Below, piece by piece: positions 27,761 through 37,426 of a stretch of 64,000 bases of DNA (its first letter is position 1; the number at the start of each line of letters is the position of its first letter). The DNA is from Rhizobium brockwellii (GTDB taxonomy: Bacteria > Pseudomonadota > Alphaproteobacteria > Rhizobiales > Rhizobiaceae). The notes below the pieces were generated by a model that was not told where the DNA came from, searched no databases, and was given only the letters and a program-made list of their open reading frames with translations. Position numbers and translations under genes: made by a program. The stretch lies in assembly GCF_000769405.2 (NCBI RefSeq), contig NZ_CP053439.1:1-64000 (forward strand), written 5' to 3'.

Positions 27761-30667
27761 TCATATGGGGGAACCGGCCTTCTTTTCGCTGGCAGGCGGG
27801 GTCCGGGCGGTGGCGGCGGGTGCGATGATGCCGGAGGGCATGCGCTCACGCAGCTCGTCTTCTTCCTCGGCCATGACGGCCTTCATTCGGGCGGTGATGT
27901 TGGCGCGCTTGCTGTCGCCGGATATTTTCTGGCCGACCAGATCGGTGACGTAGAAGGTGTCGATCACCTTCTCGCCGAAGGTGGTAATGCGGGCCGACTG
28001 GATGTCGAGCGACAGATCGGACAGCACGGCGGTGATCTCCGACAGCAGCCCCGGCCGGTCGAGGCATTCGACTTCGATGACCGTGAACTTGTTCGACAGG
28101 CTGTTGGTGATGTTGACCGACGGCGGAATGACGAAGGCCTTGCTCTTCTTGCGGTTGCGCGCGCGTGTGGCAATGACCTCGGGCAGGCGCTTGCGGCCGG
28201 ACAGCACATCCTCGATCATCCGGCCGATCGTCGCAGCCCGGCGCAGTTCGTCGGCATCGTCGGTAAATTCGCGGCTGACGTGGATCGTGTCGAGCGCCCG
28301 CCCGTCCGACGTCGTGAAGATCTGCGCGTCGACGATGTTGGCCCCGGCCGCAGCACAAGCGCCGGCAATGACGGCGAGCAGTCGCGGATGGTCGGGCGAC
28401 AGTACGGTGATCTCGGTGATCGCATGGAAACTGTCGGTGCGCACCGTGGTGGCGAGCGCCTGGCCCGCCTTATCGGATTGGCGGATGAAATGGGCGTGGC
28501 GGATCTGATCTTCCAGCGGCACGGAGAGCAGATAGGGCTGGTAGTGCAGCTTGGTATAGATATTGCGATCCTTCTGGCTCCAGTCGGCGAGCGCCGAATG
28601 CAGCGCGTCGGCAGCAGCGTTGGCCCGCTCCTTGCGGGAGACCTCCGAAAAGCCGCCGGCCAGCAGCAGCTCGGTTTCGTAATAGAGCGTGCGCAGCAGC
28701 TGGCCTTTCCAGCCGTTCCAGACGCCGGGACCGACGGCGCGGATATCGCAGATCGTCAGGATCAATAGCATCTTCAGCCGGTCGAGTGACTGCACGCGGT
28801 CGGCGAAATCGGTGATGGTCTTGCGGTCGGTGAGGTCGCGGGTCTGCGCCACCATCGACATGGTCAGATGTTCTTCGATCAGCCAGACGACGATTTCCGT
28901 CTGCTTCTGCGACAGGCCGAAGCGGGCGCAGAGCTTGCGGGCGACGCGGGCGCCGGCGATCGAATGATCCTCCTGGCGGCCCTTGGCGATGTCGTGGAGG
29001 AGGACGGCGACATAAAGCGCCTCGCGGTCCTCGATGCCGGGCATCAGCTTGTTGGCGAGCGGATGCAGATCCTCGGCGCGCCCCTTGTCGATCTCGGAGA
29101 GAATGTCGACGGTGCGGATCAGATGTTCGTCGACCGTATAGTGGTGATACATGTTGAACTGCATCATCGCGACGATCTTGCCGAATTCGGGAATGAAGCG
29201 GCCGAGCACGCCGGCCTCGTTCATCCGGCGCAGGATGAGCGCCGGATCCCGCTTCGACGTCAGGATCGACATGAACAGCCGGTTGGCCTCGTCGTTTTCC
29301 CGCAAGGCATTGTCGATCAAGGCGAGGGAACGGGTAACGCGCTTCAGCGCGTCCGGATGGAATTCCAGCCCGTTGATGTCGGCGACGTGGAAGAGCCGGA
29401 TGATGTTGACCGGATCGCGCTTGAAGACCTCGGGGTCGGCGAGCGCAATGCGGCCGCGGTCTTCGACGAATTCGACGCTGCCGGCGATCTTGCGGTTGCG
29501 ATGGGTGAAGCGGCTGATGACGCCGGTGAGGCCCGGGATCGACTTCGCCTGCTGGTCTTCAAGTGCGGCGCAGAGGATGCGCGTGAGATCGCCGACATCC
29601 TTGGCGACGAGGAAGTAGTGCTTCATGAAGCGCTCGACGGCCGAAAGGCCTGGGCGGGTGTGATAGCCGAAGGCTTCGGCGATCTCGCGCTGGATGTCGA
29701 AGGACAGGCGCTCTTCAGCCTTGCCGGTCAGGAAGTGCATATGGCAGCGCACCGCCCAGAGAAAATCGTCGGCTTTCTCAAGCAGGCGGTATTCGTGCTT
29801 GGAGAGCACCCCGAGCTTTATCAATTCCGCCTGGTCGCGCACGTGATAATAATATTTCGAGATCCAGAACAGCGTGTGCAGGTCGCGAAGCCCGCCCTTG
29901 CCTTCCTTGACGTTCGGCTCGACGAGATAACGCGTGTCGCCCGCCTTGCGGTGGCGCTCGTCGCGCTCGGCAAGCTTGGCGGCGATGAATTCGGGACCGG
30001 TGCCGGTGACGATCTCCTTGTCGAAGCGGGTCTCAAGCTCGGTTTCCAGCCGCTGCAGGCCGCAGATGTAGCGCATCTCCAGGATGGCGGTGCGGATCGT
30101 CATGTCGGATTTGGAGAGCGCGATGCATTCCTCCACCGTGCGGGTGGCGTGACCGACCTTGAAGCCCATGTCCCAGAGCACGTAGAGCATGAATTCGACC
30201 GCCTTGTGCGTCTCTTCCGCCGGCCTGGGCAGGAAGAGGAACAACAGGTCGATATCTGAGCCCGGCGCCAGCGTGTCGCGGCCATAGCCGCCGACGGCGG
30301 TGACTGCGAACTTGTCCTTCTGCTGCGGAAAGATATGGGCGGTGGCGAAATTGTAGAGGACGGTGGTGATCTGGTCCTGCAGCCAGGAAATCCGGTAGGC
30401 GCAATTGAGCCCGCCGCCGTCCGCCATAAGTGCCTCGCGCGCCTTCTGGCGGCCTTCCGTGCTCGCCTTCTTCAGCACCGCCAGAAGATCGGCGCGCAGG
30501 ACGTCGGGTCGGTTGCGGTTGGCCTCGGCAACGGCGTCACACTGCTTCTGTAAGAGCTCGACGTCGAGGATATTGGAGAAATCGAGGTCGCGCATCGCTG
30601 TCGCCGGGGCGGTTTCCTGTTCATGCCGGGCTGCCGGTTCACGGCCTGCCGCTTGTTTCGTCTGCAT
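27761..30667 (-). CDS. glnD: Bifunctional uridylyltransferase/uridylyl-removing enzyme GlnD
   Basis: GlnD senses glutamine and adds or removes UMP on PII proteins, controlling nitrogen assimilation. The 968-residue product has the nucleotidyltransferase motif [15 protein letters not shown] (126-140), an HD domain ([15 protein letters not shown]) for UMP removal and two C-terminal ACT domains (around 735-820 and 855-930) that bind glutamine. All expected segments are present. The window also carries rpoN and ptsN, so several nitrogen-control genes occur here, though not in one operon. Confidence 0.97.
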   Translation of the reverse strand: MQTKQAAGREPAARHEQETAPATAMRDLDFSNILDVELLQKQCDAVAEANRNRPDVLRADLLAVLKKASTEGRQKAREALMADGGGLNCAYRISWLQDQITTVLYNFATAHIFPQQKDKFAVTAVGGYGRDTLAPGSDIDLLFLFLPRPAEETHKAVEFMLYVLWDMGFKVGHATRTVEECIALSKSDMTIRTAILEMRYICGLQRLETELETRFDKEIVTGTGPEFIAAKLAERDERHRKAGDTRYLVEPNVKEGKGGLRDLHTLFWISKYYYHVRDQAELIKLGVLSKHEYRLLEKADDFLWAVRCHMHFLTGKAEERLSFDIQREIAEAFGYHTRPGLSAVERFMKHYFLVAKDVGDLTRILCAALEDQQAKSIPGLTGVISRFTHRNRKIAGSVEFVEDRGRIALADPEVFKRDPVNIIRLFHVADINGLEFHPDALKRVTRSLALIDNALRENDEANRLFMSILTSKRDPALILRRMNEAGVLGRFIPEFGKIVAMMQFNMYHHYTVDEHLIRTVDILSEIDKGRAEDLHPLANKLMPGIEDREALYVAVLLHDIAKGRQEDHSIAGARVARKLCARFGLSQKQTEIVVWLIEEHLTMSMVAQTRDLTDRKTITDFADRVQSLDRLKMLLILTICDIRAVGPGVWNGWKGQLLRTLYYETELLLAGGFSEVSRKERANAAADALHSALADWSQKDRNIYTKLHYQPYLLSVPLEDQIRHAHFIRQSDKAGQALATTVRTDSFHAITEITVLSPDHPRLLAVIAGACAAAGANIVDAQIFTTSDGRALDTIHVSREFTDDADELRRAATIGRMIEDVLSGRKRLPEVIATRARNRKKSKAFVIPPSVNITNSLSNKFTVIEVECLDRPGLLSEITAVLSDLSLDIQSARITTFGEKVIDTFYVTDLVGQKISGDSKRANITARMKAVMAEEEDELRERMPSGIIAPAATARTPPASEKKAGSPI

Positions 30668-30820
30668 GCGCTATAGCCCCTTTGCCCTACGATTGACACG
30701 GGCTTTCATACTGCAAGAACCTTTAAATTTGGCGAAATGGTGTTGGTTCGTTGCAAGATGCACCGGCGCTTTGACGCAAGGCGCCGGCCGCTCCGAAATC
30801 TTCAGGCTTTCCCGAAATCT
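30668..30820. other. Intergenic region between the small gene and glnD
   Basis: These 153 bases lie after the end of the small minus-strand gene and before glnD, and should hold the glnD promoter. An imperfect hairpin (CCGGCGC 30763-30769 with GCGCCGG 30781-30787) lacks a T-run. No promoter was identified with confidence. Confidence 0.4.
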
Positions 30821-31096
30821 TCAGCCGGCGGCCCGCGCATTCAGCAGATGCAGCACCTGCCGTGTCTCGCGCATGATCTCCTCGAGCGCCTGCCTGTCGC
30901 ATTCGCGATAGCCCGCCTTGGCAATCGAGGTGCCGAGCTCCGAGATCGCAGCGCAGCAGCGGGTGATTTTCAGCATACCGATCGGCGACGTCCAGCCGCG
31001 GGCGTTGCGGTCCTTATCGGCGCGCCGCATCGTATCGAGCATGGAGCAGATGAGCGACAGGCGCTCGGTTTCGCGAACCAGTTTTTCCATGAACAC
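30821..31096 (-). CDS. Conserved small protein of unknown function between glnD and mutS
   Basis: The 91-residue product is alpha-helical and basic/acidic mixed, with no signal peptide or membrane span: MEKLVRETERLSLICSMLDT near the start and a C-terminal ECDRQALEEIMRETRQVLHL. The best-placed ribosome binding site (AGGAG, 31106-31110, overlapping the mutS stop) suits the GTG at 31096; an ATG at 31090 is possible. The coupling to mutS and retained position suggest a real gene. Function unknown. Confidence 0.7.
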   Translation of the reverse strand: MFMEKLVRETERLSLICSMLDTMRRADKDRNARGWTSPIGMLKITRCCAAISELGTSIAKAGYRECDRQALEEIMRETRQVLHLLNARAAG

Positions 31097-31108
31097 GGCG
31101 CGCTACTC

Positions 31109-33835
31109 CTATTTCAGCTTCTTCTTGAGGTCGTAAAGCGCATCCATTGCCTCGCGCGGCGTCATGTCGTCAAGGCTCATCGCCTTCAGCGCCTCCTCGA
31201 CCTTGGAGGTCCCGCGGGCCGTTTCCTCGCGGCGCACCGCCACCTGGAAGAGCGGCAGGTCGTCGATCAACTGGCTCGCCGGGTTCTTGCGGTCGGCATC
31301 TTCCAGGCGGGTGAGCACGTCGCGGGCGCGCGCCACGACCGAGGCTGGAAGCCCGGCAAGGCGCGCGACCTGGATGCCGTAGGAGCGGTCCGCCGCACCC
31401 GGCCCGACCTCGTGCAGGAAAATGACGTCGCCGTCCCATTCCTTGACGCGCATCGTCGCGTTCGACAGCCGGCCAAGCTTTTCCGAAAGTACGGTCAGCT
31501 CGTGGAAATGTGTGGCGAAGAGGCCGCGGCAGCGGTTGGCTTCATGCAGGTGCTCGACGGCCGCCCAGGCGATCGACAGACCGTCGAACGTGGCGGTGCC
31601 GCGACCGATCTCGTCGAGGATGACGAGGGAACGGTCGCTCGCCTGGTTGAGGATCGCCGCCGTTTCCACCATCTCGACCATGAAGGTCGAGCGCCCGCGC
31701 GCCAGGTCGTCGGAGGCGCCGACGCGCGAGAAAAGCCGGTCGACGATGCCGATATGGGCCGATGTCGCCGGCACGAAGGAGCCCATCTGCGCCAGGATTG
31801 ATATCAGCGCATTCTGGCGCAGGAAGGTCGACTTGCCGCCCATGTTCGGGCCGGTCAGCAGCCAGATCGCCCCGTCCCGGTCGCCGGTCCTCGGCGACAG
31901 ATCGCAATGATTGGCGACGAAGGGGCCCCCCGCCTGCCGCCGCAGCGCCTGCTCGACGACCGGATGGCGCCCGCCCTCGATGGCAAACATCTTCGAACCG
32001 TCGACCTGCGGGCGGCAATAGGCCTGCTCCTCGGCAAGCAGCGCCAGGCCGGCTGCGACGTCGATGACGGCAAGCGCCCGGGCGCCCGACTTGATCGCCT
32101 CGGCTTCTGCAACGACGGCCGCCGTCATCCTGTCGAAGGCTTCGAGTTCGATCGTCAGCGCCTGGTCGGCGGCGTTGGCGATGCGGCTTTCGAGATCGGC
32201 AAGTTCGGTCGTGGTGAAGCGCATGGCGTTCGCCATCGTCTGGCGGTGGATGAAGCGGGCCTTCGCCTCCGCCGTTTCCGTCATCGGCGAGGCATTGCCG
32301 GCGGTGACTTCGATGAAATAGCCGAGGACGTTGTTGTGCTTGATCTTCAGCGACCGGATGCCGGTCTCCTCGGCATATTGCAATTGCAGGCCGGCGATGA
32401 CGCGGCGCGACTGATCGCGCAGTGCCCGGACCTCGTCGAGCTCGGCGCTGGCGCCGTCGCGGAGGAAGCCGCCATCGCGTTTCAAAAGCGGCAATTCGTC
32501 GGCGAGCGTTTCGGCAAGCAGCTTTTCCACTGCCGCGGGAAGGGCCTGTAGCCCGGATAGCGCCTGGCCGAGTTCTTCGGGCAGCATCGCCTCGCCGAGC
32601 ATTGCCGCAACTCCGCCCGCCGCGTCAAGGCCTTGGCGGATCGCCCAGAGATCGCGCGGGCCGCCGCGGTCGAGCGCCAGGCGCGACAGGGCGCGCGGCA
32701 TGTCGGGCACATGTTTCAGCGTGTCGCGCAGATTGCCGCAAAGCAGGGGTTCGTCGATCAGGAAGCCGATCGAATCGAGCCGCGCATTGATGCGGGCGGG
32801 GTCGGTCAGCGGCGACATCAGCCGTTCGGCAAGAAGCCTGGCGCCGCCGCCGGTGACGGTGCGGTCGATCGCCTTCAAGAGCGAACCGTTGCGATCGCCG
32901 GAAAGCGTGCGGGCAAGCTCCAGATTGGCGCGGGTGGCGGGATCGATGAACAGCGTCGAGGCTGCACTTTCCCGTTCCGGCTTTCCAAGCGGCGGCCGCT
33001 CGGCAATCTGCGTCTTCTCGACATAGGCGACGGCGGCCGCGGCCGCTGCCAGCTCGGCGCGTGAAAAGGTGCCGAAGCCGTCGAGCGTCGCGACGCCGAA
33101 ATACCTTGCGATCCGGCCTTCGGCGCTGGCGCTGTCGAAGAGCACGGAAGGCTGCGGCACGGCTGTCCGGCCGAGCACGTCGAAGACCGGTTTGAGTTCG
33201 GGATCGTGGAAGATCGTGTCGGGCAGGATGAGTTCGCGCGGATCGATGCGCAGGATGTCGGCAAGCAGGCGCGAGGCTTCGGTCTCGGCAAGCCGGAAGA
33301 CGCCGGTGGAAATATCGATCCAGGCAAGCGCCAGCAAGGCTTCGCCGCTGCCGCGAATGCGGGTCAGCGCCATCAGATAGTTTGATTCCGAGGGCGAAAG
33401 CAGCTTTTCCTCGGTGATCGTGCCTGGAGTGACGAGGCGGACGACGTCACGCTTGACGACGGATTTCGCGCCGCGTTTTTTTGCTTCGGCCGGATCCTCG
33501 ATCTGCTCGCAGACGGCGACGCGGAAGCCGAGCGAAATCAGCTTCTGCAGATAATCGTCGGCCGCATGCACCGGAACGCCGCACATCGGGATATCCTGGC
33601 CCATGTGCTGGCCGCGCTTGGTCAGCGTGATGCCGAGCGCGCGTGAGGCTTCCAGCGCATCCTCGAAGAACAGCTCGTAGAAATCGCCCATGCGATAGAA
33701 CAGCAGCGAACCCGGATTGTTCGCCTTGATCTCGATAAATTGCTCCATCATCGGCGTCGCCGAGGCACGGCTTTCCGCCGTGGCGAGCTCGGCAGCCGAA
33801 AAGGCTTCATTCCCTGTGTCTATTCGTGCGTTCAC
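31109..33835 (-). CDS. mutS: DNA mismatch repair protein MutS
   Basis: MutS recognises mismatches and starts repair. The 908-residue product includes the mismatch-binding N-terminal domain ([20 protein letters not shown] and [12 protein letters not shown] with the Phe-x-Glu motif), connector and lever/clamp domains, and a C-terminal ABC ATPase with Walker [16 protein letters not shown] (about 660) and Walker [21 protein letters not shown]. It is longer than E. coli MutS (853). Divergent from tme; the shared 113-base gap should carry both promoters. Confidence 0.97.
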   Translation of the reverse strand: MNARIDTGNEAFSAAELATAESRASATPMMEQFIEIKANNPGSLLFYRMGDFYELFFEDALEASRALGITLTKRGQHMGQDIPMCGVPVHAADDYLQKLISLGFRVAVCEQIEDPAEAKKRGAKSVVKRDVVRLVTPGTITEEKLLSPSESNYLMALTRIRGSGEALLALAWIDISTGVFRLAETEASRLLADILRIDPRELILPDTIFHDPELKPVFDVLGRTAVPQPSVLFDSASAEGRIARYFGVATLDGFGTFSRAELAAAAAAVAYVEKTQIAERPPLGKPERESAASTLFIDPATRANLELARTLSGDRNGSLLKAIDRTVTGGGARLLAERLMSPLTDPARINARLDSIGFLIDEPLLCGNLRDTLKHVPDMPRALSRLALDRGGPRDLWAIRQGLDAAGGVAAMLGEAMLPEELGQALSGLQALPAAVEKLLAETLADELPLLKRDGGFLRDGASAELDEVRALRDQSRRVIAGLQLQYAEETGIRSLKIKHNNVLGYFIEVTAGNASPMTETAEAKARFIHRQTMANAMRFTTTELADLESRIANAADQALTIELEAFDRMTAAVVAEAEAIKSGARALAVIDVAAGLALLAEEQAYCRPQVDGSKMFAIEGGRHPVVEQALRRQAGGPFVANHCDLSPRTGDRDGAIWLLTGPNMGGKSTFLRQNALISILAQMGSFVPATSAHIGIVDRLFSRVGASDDLARGRSTFMVEMVETAAILNQASDRSLVILDEIGRGTATFDGLSIAWAAVEHLHEANRCRGLFATHFHELTVLSEKLGRLSNATMRVKEWDGDVIFLHEVGPGAADRSYGIQVARLAGLPASVVARARDVLTRLEDADRKNPASQLIDDLPLFQVAVRREETARGTSKVEEALKAMSLDDMTPREAMDALYDLKKKLK

Positions 33836-33948
33836 GGAGGTGGAGTTTTTCCCAAAAAAACAGGTGCCAACCCTATCCGCGCGCCGCTATAGATGACAAC
33901 AGCATTTGAGGAAGAGCAAAGCGTCGCCCACAGGACGTTGGAGGATTT

Positions 33949-36234
33949 ATGCCCGATATCGATAAGAAGGACCGGCCGGTGACCTCGGTTACCGACCAGG
34001 AGGCGCTCGATTTCCACGCAATGGGCCGGCCCGGCAAGCTGGAGATCAACCCGACAAAGCCGATGGCGACGCAGCGTGACCTCTCGCTTGCCTATTCGCC
34101 GGGCGTTGCCGTGCCCGTGAAGGCGATCGCCGCCGATCCGCAGACCGCCTATGATTACACGGCGCGCGGCAATATGGTCGCCGTCATTTCCAACGGCACG
34201 GCAATCCTCGGCCTTGGCAATCTCGGCGCGCTGGCGTCGAAGCCCGTCATGGAAGGCAAGGCGGTGCTGTTCAAACGCTTTGCCGATGTCGATTCCATCG
34301 ACCTCGAGATCGATACCGAAAATGTCGACGAGTTCATCAACTGCGTGCGCTTCCTCGGTCCTTCCTTCGGCGGCATCAACCTTGAGGATATCAAGGCGCC
34401 GGATTGTTTCGTCATCGAAAGCCGGCTGCGCGAGCTGATGGACATTCCCGTCTTCCATGACGACCAGCATGGAACGGCGATCATCGCCGCCGCCGGCCTG
34501 ATCAACGCGCTGGAGCTGACCGGCCGCGACCTGAAGACGACGAAGCTCGTCTGCAACGGCGCGGGTGCGGCGGCGATCGCCTGCGTCGAACTCATCAAGG
34601 CGATGGGTTTTGCGCCCGAGAACGTCATCCTCTGCGATACCAAGGGCGTCATCTACCAGGGCCGCACCGAGGGCATGAATCAGTGGAAATCGGCGCATGC
34701 GGCAAAGACCGACACGCGCACGCTGGAAGAGGCGATGAAAGGCGCGGACGTCGTTTTCGGCCTGTCGCAGCAGGGCGCGTTTTCGGCCAAGATGATCCGC
34801 TCGATGGCGGAGCGGCCGATCATCTTCGCCATGGCCAATCCCGATCCCGAGATCACGCCGGAAGAGGTGGCTCGCATCCGCGACGACGCCATCATGGCGA
34901 CGGGCCGTTCGGACTATCCGAACCAGGTCAACAACGTCCTCGGCTTTCCCTATATCTTCCGCGGCGCTCTCGATGTCCGTGCCTCGACAATCAACGACGC
35001 GATGAAGATCGCCGCCGTCAATGCGCTGGCAAACCTTGCGCGCGAGGACGTGCCCGATGACGTCGTTGCCGCCTATCAGGGCAACCGGCCGCGTTTCGGC
35101 TCGCAATACATCATCCCCGTTCCCTTCGATCCCAGGCTGATCTCCGCTATCCCGGTGGCGGTCGCGCAAGCCGCGATCGAAAGCGGCGTCGCCCGCAAGG
35201 TCATCACCGACATGGCCGGTTATGCCCGCGAGCTTTCGGCGCGCCGCGATCCGATCGCCTCGACGCTTGCCAGCCTTTACGAGCGCGTCCGGCGCCGTCC
35301 GAAGCGCATCGTCTTTGCCGAGGCCGAGGAAGAGCAGGTCCTGCGTGCGGCGATGTCCTATGCCAACCAGCAGCTAGGCACTGCCATCCTGCTCGGCCGC
35401 GAGGACCTGATTCGGGCAACGGCCGAACGCGCCGGCATCGATCTCAACCGGCCGGGCCTCGAAATCGTCAATGCCCGGCTTTCGACCCGGGTCGAGGCCT
35501 ATATCGATTATCTCTATGCCAGGCTGCAGCGGCGGGGTTATCTCCACCGTGACGCCCAGCGGCTGATCCACAACGACCGCAACCATTTCGCCGCCACCAT
35601 GGTGGCGCTCGGCGACGCCGACGGCATGGTGACGGGCATCACCCGAAACTATTCGACGGCGCTCGAAGATGTGCGCCGCTGCATCGACGAGAAGCCAGGC
35701 CACCGCGTCATCGGCGTATCCTTGGCGCTCTGCCGCGGCCGCACCGTCTTCGTTGCCGATACGGCGGTGCACGACATGCCGACGGCCGAGGAGCTTGCCG
35801 ATATCGCCGAGGAAGCTGCGGGTCTCGCGCGGCGCATGGGTTATCCGCCGCGTGTCGCCCTGCTGGCCTATTCCACCTTCGGCCATCCTTCGGGCGAACG
35901 CTCCGAGCGGGTGCGCGAGGCGGTGAAGATCCTTGACAAGCGCCGCGTCGATTTCGAATATGACGGTGAGATGGCCGCCGACGTTGCTCTGAACCGCAAG
36001 GTGATGGAGCAATATCCCTTCTGCCGCCTCTCCGGCCCGGCCAACGTCCTCGTCATGCCGGCCTTCCACTCGGCCTCGATCTCGACCAAGATGCTGCAGG
36101 AGCTCGGCGGCTCCACGGTGATCGGCCCGATCCTCGTCGGTCTCGACAAGCCGGTGCAGATCACCTCGATGGGCGCCAAGGACAGCGACATCGTCAACAT
36201 GGCGGCGATCGCCGCCTACGGGGCGGGTTCGTAA
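33949..36234 (+). CDS. tme: NADP-dependent malic enzyme with phosphotransacetylase-like domain (Tme type)
   Basis: The 761-residue enzyme decarboxylates malate to pyruvate. Residues about 20-160 form the malic domain (AYSPGVAVPV), about 165-420 the NAD(P)-binding domain (VCNGAGAAAIACVELI), and about 430-755 a C-terminal phosphotransacetylase-like domain without known acetyl-transfer activity. Position next to mutS and olsB is that of the NADP-type gene tme in Sinorhizobium meliloti, rather than the NAD-type dme needed for symbiotic fixation; cofactor use was not tested. GGAGG precedes the ATG and a strong terminator follows. Confidence 0.9.
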   Translation: MPDIDKKDRPVTSVTDQEALDFHAMGRPGKLEINPTKPMATQRDLSLAYSPGVAVPVKAIAADPQTAYDYTARGNMVAVISNGTAILGLGNLGALASKPVMEGKAVLFKRFADVDSIDLEIDTENVDEFINCVRFLGPSFGGINLEDIKAPDCFVIESRLRELMDIPVFHDDQHGTAIIAAAGLINALELTGRDLKTTKLVCNGAGAAAIACVELIKAMGFAPENVILCDTKGVIYQGRTEGMNQWKSAHAAKTDTRTLEEAMKGADVVFGLSQQGAFSAKMIRSMAERPIIFAMANPDPEITPEEVARIRDDAIMATGRSDYPNQVNNVLGFPYIFRGALDVRASTINDAMKIAAVNALANLAREDVPDDVVAAYQGNRPRFGSQYIIPVPFDPRLISAIPVAVAQAAIESGVARKVITDMAGYARELSARRDPIASTLASLYERVRRRPKRIVFAEAEEEQVLRAAMSYANQQLGTAILLGREDLIRATAERAGIDLNRPGLEIVNARLSTRVEAYIDYLYARLQRRGYLHRDAQRLIHNDRNHFAATMVALGDADGMVTGITRNYSTALEDVRRCIDEKPGHRVIGVSLALCRGRTVFVADTAVHDMPTAEELADIAEEAAGLARRMGYPPRVALLAYSTFGHPSGERSERVREAVKILDKRRVDFEYDGEMAADVALNRKVMEQYPFCRLSGPANVLVMPAFHSASISTKMLQELGGSTVIGPILVGLDKPVQITSMGAKDSDIVNMAAIAAYGAGS

Positions 36235-36264
36235 ACTCCTCCGGTCGACACTATGAGACGGCAT

Positions 36265-36307
36265 CTTGTGCCCGGCCGACGACACGTCGGCCAGGCACAA
36301 GTTTTTT
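36265..36307 (+). terminator. Rho-independent terminator after tme
   Basis: CTTGTGCC-GGCCGACG pairs with CGTCGGCC-GGCACAAG (two 8-bp blocks split by single mismatched bases) and is followed by TTTTTT. It lies 30 bases after the tme stop. Confidence 0.9.
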
Positions 36308-36341
36308 GCGGTTTTGCGTCCGGAGCATGAAAACAAAGAAA

Positions 36342-36382
36342 TAGAGCACTTCCGTGATTCGAAGAAAAACGGAAATGCTCTA
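36342..36382. repeat. Palindromic intergenic repeat (TAGAGCAC/TGCTCTA type)
   Basis: TAGAGCACTTCCGT (36342-36355) pairs with ACGGAAATGCTCTA (36369-36382) at 13 of 14 positions around a 13-base loop. This sequence is a familiar dispersed palindrome of Rhizobium intergenic regions. It lies between convergent tme and olsB. Confidence 0.6.
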
Positions 36383-36439
36383 GGTTGCAGATAATGAACT
36401 GCCGAAGTCGCGAACGATGAAGAGCAGCGATGCTAGCTC

Positions 36440-37318
36440 TTAGCTCGCGAAGCGGCCGGCATCGGCGCCGTAATAATTCAGGTAACGGTCCGAGATGCTG
36501 GAGATCGGCAGCACGATTAGCACGTCGGTCGTGTTGAAGGCATGATCGATGACCGCGCTGGAGCCGACCATCGCGCCGAGGCGGAGATAGCCCTTGATCA
36601 ACGGCGGCAGGGCCATCAACGCCCGCTTCGGATTGATGGCTTCGATCGGCATCAAGTCCATGTTGCGGGCGAGATCCGGCAGCGCCCCGACGGCCCATTC
36701 GTCCTTCGCCAGCACGTTGTGGTAGAGAAAGGACAGCGCCAGCGCATGGCTTTCGAGATAGACGCCGGGGAAAGAGGCGCAGCCGAACATGGCGCTGACG
36801 CCGTGCTTCAGCGCATAGGCCCAGTTGCCCTGCCACAGAAGCTCGACGGTGCGCTTGGTGCGGTATTCCGGCAGCACGCAGGAGCGGCCGAGCTCCATGA
36901 AGCGCTTGTCCGGATGTTTGGCAATAAGGCCCTCGATTTCGAATTCGGAAGCCGAGTAAAAACCGCCATTGGCGATGGCGACATCTTGACGCAACAGCCT
37001 GTAGGTGCCGACGATCTGGTCTTCGGGGTCGCCCTCGATCGAGCGGTCGAGAACCAGAAGATGGTCGCAGACAGCGTCATAGGCGTCGACGTCACGCTGC
37101 CGGCGCATGGCATCCAGCGGCAGCTGCGCCTTCATTTCGTCGACGAAGACGCGGTAGCGCACGGCCTGGGCGGCATCGATCTCGCGTGCCGTGCGGGCAA
37201 GGCGGGTCTCCAGATTGCCGATACGGCCGAGGATATCGCCGTCCTTCTGTACAGCAGCCGTCGAGGGCGGTGCAGCCTCCGCGGTGGTGTCACGATTCAG
37301 GATGTCGATGGCGGACAT
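36440..37318 (-). CDS. olsB: L-ornithine N(alpha)-acyltransferase OlsB
   Basis: OlsB attaches a 3-hydroxyacyl chain to ornithine, the first step of ornithine lipid synthesis, which replaces phospholipids under phosphate limitation. The 292-residue protein has GNAT-fold sequence (AAQAVRYRVFVDEM, then FMELGRSCVLPEYR, FGCASFPGVY) matching the OlsB family. The neighbour of tme in Sinorhizobium meliloti is also olsB, which supports the call. The OlsA partner is not clearly in this window; plsC is a related enzyme. Confidence 0.9.
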   Translation of the reverse strand: MSAIDILNRDTTAEAAPPSTAAVQKDGDILGRIGNLETRLARTAREIDAAQAVRYRVFVDEMKAQLPLDAMRRQRDVDAYDAVCDHLLVLDRSIEGDPEDQIVGTYRLLRQDVAIANGGFYSASEFEIEGLIAKHPDKRFMELGRSCVLPEYRTKRTVELLWQGNWAYALKHGVSAMFGCASFPGVYLESHALALSFLYHNVLAKDEWAVGALPDLARNMDLMPIEAINPKRALMALPPLIKGYLRLGAMVGSSAVIDHAFNTTDVLIVLPISSISDRYLNYYGADAGRFAS

Positions 37319-37426
37319 GACGATTCTCCCGTTGCCGGCTTATCGACGCCATAAAACACTTCTCTACGACAGGAAAGTGACATTTTGAATTTCCCGGCGC
37401 AAGAAACATGCCGGTTCCCGAGGCGC

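Noticed and set aside
26336..28768. 810-codon plus-strand open frame opposite murJ and glnD
   Set aside because: Composition is His/Asp/Gly/Arg-rich as expected for antisense GC-rich DNA; both minus-strand genes are complete and well conserved.
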